From: CAZSNT01 sp964607765
Lineage (GTDB): Bacteria; Verrucomicrobiota; Lentisphaeria; Oligosphaerales; JABHEG01
Direction of reading: 5' to 3'
Assembly (NCBI GenBank): GCA_964607765.1
Contig: CAZSNT010000030.1
Coordinates: 7,210 to 71,209, forward strand
Length of the DNA: 64,000 nt
This document shows positions 41,868 through 49,383 of this stretch, piece by piece. Each line of letters starts with the position of its first letter. Position 1 is the first letter of the stretch. The position numbers and the translations under genes are program-made. The notes under the pieces were generated by a model. The model worked only from the letters and a program-made list of their open reading frames with translations, searched no databases and was not told where the DNA came from.

Positions 41868-44093
41868 ATGAAGAACACGGTGTTGCGGACTTTGACACGA
41901 GCAACGGCAACAGTAGCGATGGTGAGCAGTATGGCGAACGCGCACACAGTCTTGGTGGATACGGAGAGTTTTGCCGACAAAGGCGGGTGGAAGGTCGATC
42001 AGCAATTCACACATTTGACAGGATCATCGTACCTGCTCGCGCACGGGTTGGGCAAGCCGGTCGCCGATGCGACCACCACGGTTCAGTTCCCGGCCACAGG
42101 CACGTATCGAGCCTGGGTCCGCACGAAGGACTGGGTGCCTGGCGACTGGGACGCGCCCGGTCGGTTCCAGGTAGCCGTCGGCGGTAAGACACTCGAAACC
42201 GTGTTCGGCACGCGCACGGGTTGGGGATGGCAGGACGGCGGCACGGTCAGCATTACGGGCCAGGACACGACCGTGGCGCTGAAGGACTTGACCGGATTCG
42301 ACGGGCGTTGCGATGCGCTGCTGTTCACCACCGACCTCGATCTCGTGCCGCCAAATGATCTGAAACAGCTGGCCGCACTCCGCAACCGACTCCAGGGGAT
42401 TCCCGATACTCCGCCGCTGAAGGGAGAGTATGATGTGATTATTGTCGGCGGCGGCATCTCCGGATGCGCGGCCGCGCTCGCCGCGGACAGTCAGCAGCTG
42501 CGTGTGGCTCTGATCCACGATCGCCCGATCCTGGGCGGCAACGCCAGCGGCGAAATCCGGGTCCACACCGAGGGCATCCACGGCGCGGGTGCCGCCATTA
42601 TCAAGAAGATCGACACGGTGCACTGGCCCAACGGTTCGGCCAAAGCGCTCGCGGACGACCGCAAGCGGCACGCCGCATTCGCCGAGGCGGACGGTGTGGA
42701 GGCGTTCCTGAACTGGCGCGCCTACGGTGTGGAAATGGACGGTGCGCGCATTGCAGCCGTACACGCCAAACACATCGAGACGGGCCAGGTTCTCGCGTTC
42801 CGTGCACCCGTGGTGATCGACTGCACAGGCGACGGCTGGATCGGCTACTGGGCGGGCGCCGAGTTCCGCTACGGCCGGGAGAGCCGCGACGAGTTCGGGG
42901 AAGCCTGGGATGAGTGGGGAGAGCTCTGGTCGCCGGAGACACCGGACAACCGCGTCATGGGCTCGTCACTGCTGTGGTACTCGCGGCAGGCGGATGCACC
43001 CGTGGCGTTCCCGGATGTGCCGTGGGCGATGGACGTCGCCAAGGGACACGCGGCGCTCAAAGGCGAGTGGTACTGGGAGTACAGCCACAACGAGCTGCAC
43101 GCCATCGACGACGCCGAGGCGATCCGAGACCACATGCTGCGCGCCATCTACGGCTCGTTCGCGAACGCAAAGAAGAAGGGCGGCCAGGAGAAAGCGGAAC
43201 TGGCCTGGGTCGGATACCTGAGCGGGAAACGTGAATCCAGGCGCCTGATCGGTGATTACATCTACACCATGCAAGATGCCGTGGAGCAGCGCCAGTTCCC
43301 GGACACGGTAGTGGTTGAGAAACGCGCCATCGACGTGCATTACCAACGCATCCTCGCCAAAGGCCCCAAGAGCAGTAAGTGCGATTTTCTGTCCCACGCG
43401 CTGTTCCGGCGCACTGGCCTGTACCGCATCCCCTTCCGTTGCCTGTACTCGAAGAACATCGAGAACCTGATGATGGCGGGTCGCTGCTTCAGCTGCTCCC
43501 ACATCGGTTTGGGCGGGCCACGCGTGATGCTGACCTGCGGCCAGATGGGAATCGCCACGGGCTACGCAGCGGCGTTGTGCAAGACACACAGCGCCACGCC
43601 GCGGGAAGTCGGGCGCCTGCACATCTCAGAACTCAAGCAGCTGATCGGGAGTATGCCCGCGCCCACGGACAGCCGCCCGAAGCCGGGCACGCCCACGCGG
43701 ACAACACACGGCAAGTTCGCGTTGGGCAAGCTCCCCGCGACACTGCAGAAGCTGCCGAGAGTCACGGTAGAGCGCGGCAACATGCGCGCTGCCGCGCAGG
43801 GCTACTCCTTCACCACAGACGCACCGACAGTCGTTTACCTCGCCGTGCACGACCGGGGCGAGTACGAGCTGCCGCCCGAGTGGCGCCGCACGGACATGAC
43901 ACTGACCTGGGGCGACTCTTACCGCGACGTCGTCTACGAGCGTGCCTTTGGCCCGGGCGAGGTGCAAGTCCCGCCACACGATGGGAAACAGGGCGCCAAT
44001 TACGGGCTGCCCCACATGGTGTTTGTGAAAGGTGGCGAAGAGTTGAAGATCACCGGCCTGCCCGGGGGCCGCGGGGCGAAGGTCTGGCGGTAG
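41868..44093 (+). CDS. Exported FAD-dependent oxidoreductase with N-terminal sugar-binding-like domain
   Basis: 741 residues from the ATG at 41868; a GTG three codons earlier is possible. A signal peptide (1-25, ending ANA) is followed by a beta-sandwich domain (about 27-155, with YRAWVRTKDW and a DALLFTTD end) like those bound to glycans in PVC proteins. The FAD-binding Rossmann fold starts at 189 with VIIVGGGISG, followed by LGGNASGEIR, a signature of the FAD-dependent (PF12831-type) oxidoreductases. These may oxidise sugars or polyols; the substrate is unknown. The C-terminus is again beta-rich. It shares a 161-base upstream region with the divergent sulfatase. Confidence 0.82.
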   Translation: MKNTVLRTLTRATATVAMVSSMANAHTVLVDTESFADKGGWKVDQQFTHLTGSSYLLAHGLGKPVADATTTVQFPATGTYRAWVRTKDWVPGDWDAPGRFQVAVGGKTLETVFGTRTGWGWQDGGTVSITGQDTTVALKDLTGFDGRCDALLFTTDLDLVPPNDLKQLAALRNRLQGIPDTPPLKGEYDVIIVGGGISGCAAALAADSQQLRVALIHDRPILGGNASGEIRVHTEGIHGAGAAIIKKIDTVHWPNGSAKALADDRKRHAAFAEADGVEAFLNWRAYGVEMDGARIAAVHAKHIETGQVLAFRAPVVIDCTGDGWIGYWAGAEFRYGRESRDEFGEAWDEWGELWSPETPDNRVMGSSLLWYSRQADAPVAFPDVPWAMDVAKGHAALKGEWYWEYSHNELHAIDDAEAIRDHMLRAIYGSFANAKKKGGQEKAELAWVGYLSGKRESRRLIGDYIYTMQDAVEQRQFPDTVVVEKRAIDVHYQRILAKGPKSSKCDFLSHALFRRTGLYRIPFRCLYSKNIENLMMAGRCFSCSHIGLGGPRVMLTCGQMGIATGYAAALCKTHSATPREVGRLHISELKQLIGSMPAPTDSRPKPGTPTRTTHGKFALGKLPATLQKLPRVTVERGNMRAAAQGYSFTTDAPTVVYLAVHDRGEYELPPEWRRTDMTLTWGDSYRDVVYERAFGPGEVQVPPHDGKQGANYGLPHMVFVKGGEELKITGLPGGRGAKVWR

Positions 44094-44106
44094 AGGCGGG
44101 ATGTGG

Positions 44107-44267
44107 GGGTGGGCGCGCCGACGGGCACCCAGGGATGCTCCCTGGGCTGTGATGTTCCTCGCCGTTGGCGAGGTGGGATGTGGGGATGAGGGGGTGGGCG
44201 CGCCGACGGGCACCCAGGGATGCTCCCTGGGCTGTGATGTTCCTCGCCGTTGGCGAGGCGGGATGTG
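44107..44267. repeat. Tandem pair of 76-base units, each with two hairpins
   Basis: Unit 1 is 44107-44182 and unit 2 is 44192-44267, identical except for one base near the end, with a nine-base spacer. Each unit holds the hairpin CCCAGGGA-TGC-TCCCTGGG and the hairpin CCTCGCC-GTT-GGCGAGG. They fill most of the 257-base gap before the HAD gene. I see no other copy in the window. They may end transcription of the upstream gene or be a mobile repeat. Confidence 0.85.
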
Positions 44268-44350
44268 AGGGTTCGTGAGGTGACCGGAGTGGAGTACGTT
44301 GGGTCTCAGTTTCGGCTGCCCGTCAAGCACACAGGGAGAAGCAACTGCAC

Positions 44351-45058
44351 ATGAAGTCGGTTCTGTTTGATCTGGATGATACGCTGGTCGATCACCTTGG
44401 TGCCTGTCGCGCCGGGCTGGCCGCCGTGCGCGCCGAGCTCGGCGGCTTGCCGCCGGTCAGTGTCAGGGAACTCGAGCTGGCGTACCGCGAGATTCTCTCG
44501 GACATGCATCCCGATGTCGTGCACGGCCGGATCGGACGGCAGGAGGCGCGGCTTGAACGGTTCCGGCGTTTCTTCGCGTTCTACGGCTGCCCGGCTGCCG
44601 CTGAGACGGTGGCGCAGGCGCAACACGTCTACAAGTCCGCCTATCTCGCCTCGCGGCGCACCGTGCCGGGCGCACACGGCCTGCTCGAGGCGCTGCACGG
44701 TCGCGTCAAGATCGGGATCGTGACAGACAACGTTGTTGCTGAACAGGTTGACAAGCTGCAGCGGTACGATCTGGAACGCTTTGTCGACGAGCTTGTAGTC
44801 TCGGAGGAAGTCGGCGTGTCAAAGCCTGATCCGACGCTGTTCCGGGTCGCTCTCGAACGACTGGGCTGCAAGCCGGAGGACAGCGTGATGGTGGGCGACT
44901 CGTGGGAGCGGGACGTGCTGGGTGCGCAGCCGCTGGGGATTGCGTGCGTCTGGCTCAACCGTTACAGCGCGGCGTGCCCGGATCCCGGTCTGGCAACGGA
45001 GATCGACTCCCTGGAGCCTGTTGAACAGACGGCGGCTCTGCTGCTGGGTAACACGTAA
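44351..45058 (+). CDS. HAD-superfamily hydrolase (class IA)
   Basis: 235 residues. Motif I DLDDT lies at the N-terminus with the nucleophilic Asp, motif II at IVTDN, the lysine of motif III at VSKPDP, and motif IV at VGDSWERDV. A helical cap follows motif I, as in the YjjG-like and phosphoglycolate-phosphatase-like group. It probably removes phosphate from a small metabolite, often a nucleotide or sugar phosphate. AGGGAG lies 12 bases before the ATG. No neighbour indicates the substrate. Confidence 0.85.
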   Translation: MKSVLFDLDDTLVDHLGACRAGLAAVRAELGGLPPVSVRELELAYREILSDMHPDVVHGRIGRQEARLERFRRFFAFYGCPAAAETVAQAQHVYKSAYLASRRTVPGAHGLLEALHGRVKIGIVTDNVVAEQVDKLQRYDLERFVDELVVSEEVGVSKPDPTLFRVALERLGCKPEDSVMVGDSWERDVLGAQPLGIACVWLNRYSAACPDPGLATEIDSLEPVEQTAALLLGNT

Positions 45059-45252
45059 CGAACGCGGAGGCGATCCGTGACACGACGGCGCGCCACTGTG
45101 CGTCCGCCCGGTGGCGAGAGGCCCAGCGGTCGCGTATGTTAACGTCTTTCCCGGTTTGACGGCACAAGCGGGCGCTCCAGCGTCCCTGTCGCCACGTATG
45201 CAGGCAGGCACGAAGCCGGCGACGGTCGACGTGCCGCAGCGGACAACCACCC

Positions 45253-46218
45253 GTGTCACGTTTTGCGCAATGGATAGAGGCAACTCTGGGCATTGGCCCG
45301 ACCGCGCAGGGCCGCATTGTCACCTCGCTGGTGACGGTGTTTGTGATTTTTCTCGTCCGAAGCCTGGCGTTGCGGGTCGTGTCGCGGCGAACGGAGAGTG
45401 TCCGAACGCGCTACATGTGGCGGAAGACTTCCGGGTACGTGGCTGTCCTGCTGATCGTGTTGGTGGTAGGGCGGGTGTGGCTGGAGGGTCTGCACTCGGT
45501 GGCCACTTTCCTGGGGTTGCTGTCGGCCGGCCTTGCCATCGCGCTCAAAGACCCGGTCACCAACTTCGCCGGTTGGCTGTTCGTCATGTGGCAGCGTCCG
45601 TTCGCGTTGGGAGACCGCATCCAGGTAGGCGAATACCGGGGCGACGTGATCGACACCGGCGTGTTCCAATTCACCCTGATGGAGGTGGGCAACTGGGTGG
45701 ATGCAGAGCAGAGCACGGGACGCGTCATCCATGTCCCGAACTTCAACGTGCTGAACCAGGTGGTGGCGAACTACAGCAAAGGGTTCCGATACATCTGGGA
45801 CGAGGTGCCGGTACTCATCACGTTCGAGAGCAACTGGCAGCGTGCAAAGGGGATTCTGCAGGACATTGTCAGCCGGCATACAGAGCACCTCAGCAAGGAG
45901 GCCGCCAAGCGTGTCCAGGAAGCGGCCAGGAAGTACCTGATCAGATACAACAAGCTGACCCCGATCGTGTACACATCGGTGCGCGACAGCGGTATCCTGC
46001 TGACCATGCGGTTCCTGTGTGAGCCACAGCGTCGGCGCGGTACGGAACAGGCAGTGTGGGAGGATATTCTGCTCAAATTCGCGCGGTGTGACGACATCGA
46101 TTTTGCGTACCCGACACGCCGCTTTTTCAGCAACAAGGACGAGGGCCAGACAGGGGTCAGCAATCCGCTGCGTGACAGCGACCAGACGGCGACCGAGGCC
46201 GACACCGACTCCGGGTGA
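45253..46218 (+). CDS. MscS-family mechanosensitive channel
   Basis: 321 residues with a GTG start and no obvious ribosome binding site. Three hydrophobic segments occupy about 20-40, 57-75 and 80-105. The pore-lining third helix and beta domain read LGLLSAGLAIALKDPVTNFA and FALGDRIQVGEYRGDV, typical of MscS. The channel opens under membrane tension and releases solutes after osmotic downshock. The cytoplasmic vestibule continues to about 290. Length is slightly above the E. coli MscS. It precedes the flavodiiron protein gene on the same strand with an 86-base gap. Confidence 0.9.
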   Translation: MSRFAQWIEATLGIGPTAQGRIVTSLVTVFVIFLVRSLALRVVSRRTESVRTRYMWRKTSGYVAVLLIVLVVGRVWLEGLHSVATFLGLLSAGLAIALKDPVTNFAGWLFVMWQRPFALGDRIQVGEYRGDVIDTGVFQFTLMEVGNWVDAEQSTGRVIHVPNFNVLNQVVANYSKGFRYIWDEVPVLITFESNWQRAKGILQDIVSRHTEHLSKEAAKRVQEAARKYLIRYNKLTPIVYTSVRDSGILLTMRFLCEPQRRRGTEQAVWEDILLKFARCDDIDFAYPTRRFFSNKDEGQTGVSNPLRDSDQTATEADTDSG

Positions 46219-46304
46219 CCAAAGCCCGATGCAACCCCCTGATTGCGTGCGTGTCTCAAGGGCATACACGCTTCCCTCACAGACAGAAAAGGAACGACTT
46301 CGGG

Positions 46305-47519
46305 ATGAATACTACGCTTCGGGAAAACATCGACTGGGTTGGGTGCGTGGACTGGACGGTCAGGGACTTCCACGGCTACAACACACACCGCGGCGCAACC
46401 TACAATTCGTACCTGGTGCGTGATGAGAAGACGGCGCTCATCGACACGGCGAAAGTCCCTTTCGTCGATTCGCTCCTGGCGAACGTCGCGGCGCTGACCA
46501 ACCTGGACAAGATTGACTACGTTGTCTGTAACCACGGTGAACCGGACCACTCCGGCGGGTTGGCCGCTGTGATGAAAGCGCTGCCCAATGCGACGCTGGT
46601 GTGCAGCCGCAAGGGCCAGCAGTCGCTGTCGCTTTACCACGACACCTCGGCCTGGAACGTACAGGCTGTGCAGACGGGGGACAGCATCTCGCTGGGCAGC
46701 CGCACACTGCAGTTCGTCGAAACTCCGATGGTGCATTGGCCCGACTCGATGTTCACATACGTACCTGAAGAGAAACTCCTGTTCAGCATGGACGCGTTCG
46801 GCCAGCACTACGCATCCGCGAACCGGTTCGATGACGAAGTGCCCATGTGCGTGGTCATGGAAGAGGCGAAGACCTACTACGCCAACATTGTGATGCCGCT
46901 CGGGCGTCAGGTGGCAAAGGTCCTCGATCTGGCGGGCACGCTTGATATCGAGATGGTCGCGCCGAGCCACGGCATCATCTGGCGCAGTCATCTGCCGACC
47001 ATCGTCAAGGCCTACTCCGAGTGGGCCGTGTGCAAGCCTGCCCGCAAGGTCGTGGTCATCTACGACACCATGTGGGACAGCACGGGGGCAATGGCGCGGG
47101 CAATCCACGCCGGCGCGGCCGAGGAAGGCGTGGACGCGCGCCTCATCAGCATCCGCACGTCCGATCTGACGCGGATTGCCACCGAGATGCTCGACGTTGC
47201 AGCCGTCGCGTTCGGATCCTCGACCTTGAACCAGAACATGCTGCCCATGGCCGCAGCCGTGCTCACCTACATCAAAGGACTCAAGCCTGTCGGTAAGGCA
47301 GGATTTGCGTTCGGATCCTACGGCTGGGGCAAAGGCAGCCCGGAAGCGATCAACGAGGTCCTCGGCTCGATGCGCTGGGAGATTGTGCGGGAGCCGCTGA
47401 AAGCGCAGTTCCGGCCCACAGCAGAGATTCTGGCCGAGTGTCGGCAGGCAGGCCGTGAGCTTGCCCACAAGGCATGTGAGCTTGCCGGCGACGCGGCAGC
47501 GGACACGCCCTGGGAGTAA
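46305..47519 (+). CDS. Flavodiiron protein (FprA family)
   Basis: 404 residues from the ATG at 46305; the frame extends 30 codons upstream without protein-like sequence. Residues 1-245 form the metallo-beta-lactamase-like domain. The diiron ligands are visible as His77, Glu79, Asp81 and His82 (NHGEPDH), a His in MVHWPDSMF, an Asp in SMDAFG and a His in APSHG. A flavodoxin domain follows (about 255-390, VVIYDTMWDSTG) and binds FMN. These enzymes reduce oxygen to water or nitric oxide to nitrous oxide, protecting anaerobes. The gene indicates an anaerobic or microaerobic lifestyle. No rubredoxin gene is adjacent. Confidence 0.93.
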   Translation: MNTTLRENIDWVGCVDWTVRDFHGYNTHRGATYNSYLVRDEKTALIDTAKVPFVDSLLANVAALTNLDKIDYVVCNHGEPDHSGGLAAVMKALPNATLVCSRKGQQSLSLYHDTSAWNVQAVQTGDSISLGSRTLQFVETPMVHWPDSMFTYVPEEKLLFSMDAFGQHYASANRFDDEVPMCVVMEEAKTYYANIVMPLGRQVAKVLDLAGTLDIEMVAPSHGIIWRSHLPTIVKAYSEWAVCKPARKVVVIYDTMWDSTGAMARAIHAGAAEEGVDARLISIRTSDLTRIATEMLDVAAVAFGSSTLNQNMLPMAAAVLTYIKGLKPVGKAGFAFGSYGWGKGSPEAINEVLGSMRWEIVREPLKAQFRPTAEILAECRQAGRELAHKACELAGDAAADTPWE

Positions 47520-47603
47520 GGGCAGCCGCTGCGTCGACGATTCACGCATCACGCACTTCGCAGTCACGTGGCGAGGCGGGGATCACACAGTGGATGTTGA
47601 ACG

Positions 47604-47933
47604 GTGAGCAAGAACGTCCGTTACGAATGCACGCGATGCGGGACCTGTTGCCGTTGGCCTGGCTACGTGCGTGTGACCGCGGACGAGGTTGACACGATAG
47701 CGGCATTCCTGGGTCTGGATGTGTACGAGTTTCTCGACCGCTATACGACACTCACCCCGGATCGGCAGGGGTTGACACTGGTCGAGCGTGAGGACGGTCC
47801 CTGTGTGTTCCTGACTGAAGACAATCTCTGCCGGATCAACCCGGTCAAGCCAACCCAGTGCCGCAATTTCCCTCACCTCTGGAGCTTCCCCGGGTTCGAG
47901 AAGCTGTGTCAGGCGCGCGTGCTCGAACACTGA
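47604..47933 (+). CDS. YkgJ-family cysteine cluster protein
   Basis: 109 residues with a GTG start. The N-terminus has CTRCGTCC, and later cysteines follow in EDGPCVF, NLCRIN and TQCRNFP, then LCQ. This Cys spacing is the zinc- or iron-chelating pattern of the YkgJ/UPF0153 family, whose role is unknown. Its last 25 bases overlap the end of the convergent kinase gene. The ribosome binding site is weak. Confidence 0.82.
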   Translation: MSKNVRYECTRCGTCCRWPGYVRVTADEVDTIAAFLGLDVYEFLDRYTTLTPDRQGLTLVEREDGPCVFLTEDNLCRINPVKPTQCRNFPHLWSFPGFEKLCQARVLEH

Positions 47934-48889
47934 ACCCGCTGCAGTTGCTGCCGCAGATCGCCCATTTCCTTGCGCCAGAAGCTGTCCGTGTGCCACTGGG
48001 GAAAATTGCTCTCGAAATTCGGGTCATCGACCTGGCGGCTGAGCCATGCCAGGAAGTACAGCATACGCATCACACGCAGCGCCTCGATGAGCCTGAGCGA
48101 CTGGTGATCGAAGCCGTGGAAAACGGTGTATCCCTCGAGGATCAGGCGCAGCTCACGCCGACACGTTTCGGCGCTGTCCGGCAGCAGCATCCAGAGGTCC
48201 TGAACAGGCGGCCCGGTGACCATGTCATCGAAGTCGATCAGCATCAGCCCCTCGTCGGGTCGCTCCAGGATATTGCCAACGTGACAGTCGCCGTGGATGC
48301 GGATCAGTTCCACGTCTGTGAACGCCAAGTCAACGGCCGCGAGGATCTCGTCTGTCAGGTCATTGAACTCCCGACTGTACCTGGCGGCCACCACACCGTT
48401 TTCGTGCAGGTGTGCCACGTCGGAAGCCGTTGAGTGCCGGGGGTGCATCGTGACCCTGTCGACGGGAGCGTTGCGCGCGCCGATCATGTGCACGCGCCCG
48501 AGTACACGGCCCAGGCGGCGCCAGTCTTCGTCGCACGTAGCCTCGAACTCGCGTCCCCACCGCTTCGGGTACACGGCGAACAGGATGCCTTCAGCCTCGC
48601 CCAGTGTGGAACCATCCTGCAGCGGCAGCGGCGCAATGACCGGAATCTCCTCGGCAGCGCATTCCAGCACGAACGTGTGCTCGTCCTCGACAGCCTGACG
48701 GCTCCAGCGCCCCGGCCGGTAGAACTTCGCGATCACGCGCTCGCCGGTCAGTGTCTGGAGCTCGTACACGCGATTGATGTAGCTGTTGAGGGGATGAGCA
48801 AACCCCGCCAGCGCCATACCGCTGGCCGCTTCGACCGCGTCCAGCAACACGTCAGGGGTCAATGCCGTGAAATCGCCAACTCTGTCCAT
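47909..48889 (-). CDS. srkA: Stress response kinase A (SrkA/YihE-like)
   Basis: 326 residues with an aminoglycoside-phosphotransferase-like kinase fold. NSYINRVYELQTLTGERVIAKFYRP in outline gives the nucleotide-binding lobe, with the ATP lysine in VIAKFYRP. HGDCHVGNIL is the catalytic loop and LIDFDD the magnesium loop. SrkA is a cytosolic Ser/Thr kinase that promotes survival after envelope or antimicrobial stress in E. coli; its targets are poorly known. It lies 21 bases behind the short nuclease-like gene on the same strand. Length is typical. Confidence 0.92.
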   Translation of the reverse strand: MDRVGDFTALTPDVLLDAVEAASGMALAGFAHPLNSYINRVYELQTLTGERVIAKFYRPGRWSRQAVEDEHTFVLECAAEEIPVIAPLPLQDGSTLGEAEGILFAVYPKRWGREFEATCDEDWRRLGRVLGRVHMIGARNAPVDRVTMHPRHSTASDVAHLHENGVVAARYSREFNDLTDEILAAVDLAFTDVELIRIHGDCHVGNILERPDEGLMLIDFDDMVTGPPVQDLWMLLPDSAETCRRELRLILEGYTVFHGFDHQSLRLIEALRVMRMLYFLAWLSRQVDDPNFESNFPQWHTDSFWRKEMGDLRQQLQRVQCSSTRA

Positions 48890-48910
48890 ATGGAAATCGG
48901 GGCCTCCGTA

Positions 48911-49195
48911 TTACTCGCCAGATTCACCTGGTCTCGTCGCGTTCATCTGCACAATCCGCACCGTCTTGCCGGACAGCAACGCACGCAGGCGGTCACGGGC
49001 CTGCCGCCCGCCGGGCTGGGTCAGCTCGGGAGCGTCGCTGCCGGACAAACGCACCACGTGCGTGAAGCCGCGGCGATCCCGCACACGGATCACATTGCCG
49101 TCCACCACCTCTGTCACCGCCGCTCGCAGCTCGAGCCACTTGACGGCAGCGCAACAGACGAGAGGGCACATCAATACGATGAAACACAAGCGCAT
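48911..49195 (-). CDS. Truncated thermonuclease (SNase-like) protein
   Basis: 94 residues from the ATG at 49195. A hydrophobic N-terminal segment (about 1-16, FIVLMCPLVCCAA) could be a signal or lipoprotein peptide. VTEVVDGNVIRVRDRRG and VVRLSGSDAPELTQPGG match the first half of staphylococcal-nuclease-like domains, including the Arg, Asp and Glu equivalent to Arg35, Asp40 and Glu43. The second half, with the Arg87 equivalent, is missing: the frame ends after GKTVRI and only 21 bases separate it from srkA. It may be a folded binding remnant, but nuclease activity is unlikely. Confidence 0.65.
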   Translation of the reverse strand: MRLCFIVLMCPLVCCAAVKWLELRAAVTEVVDGNVIRVRDRRGFTHVVRLSGSDAPELTQPGGRQARDRLRALLSGKTVRIVQMNATRPGESGE

Positions 49196-49383
49196 CGCAG
49201 AGAATCTCCACCGGCCATGTCCGTGCTCCCCCCCACGCCATAGGATAGGAAGGAAACGGTCTTTTACAAGGGGACGGGAACGCGGGATCTGTAGCAATTC
49301 TGCGGCGTCCTATTACATTCAATGCCCCGACGTAGCCAGGCCGCGTCGCCTGCCCAACCTGAACCGTAGGAATCCTGCCGCAC

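Noticed and set aside
44107..44267. The tandem hairpin units as a short CRISPR array
   Set aside because: There are only two units, the spacer is nine bases, each unit contains two separate hairpins, and no cas gene is present.
45059..45252. A possible gene in the 194-base gap between the HAD and MscS genes
   Set aside because: No frame there has a start with a ribosome binding site or protein-like composition.
48890..48911. A frameshift that splits a full-length thermonuclease gene
   Set aside because: Only 21 bases lie before srkA, and no frame continues the nuclease sequence.
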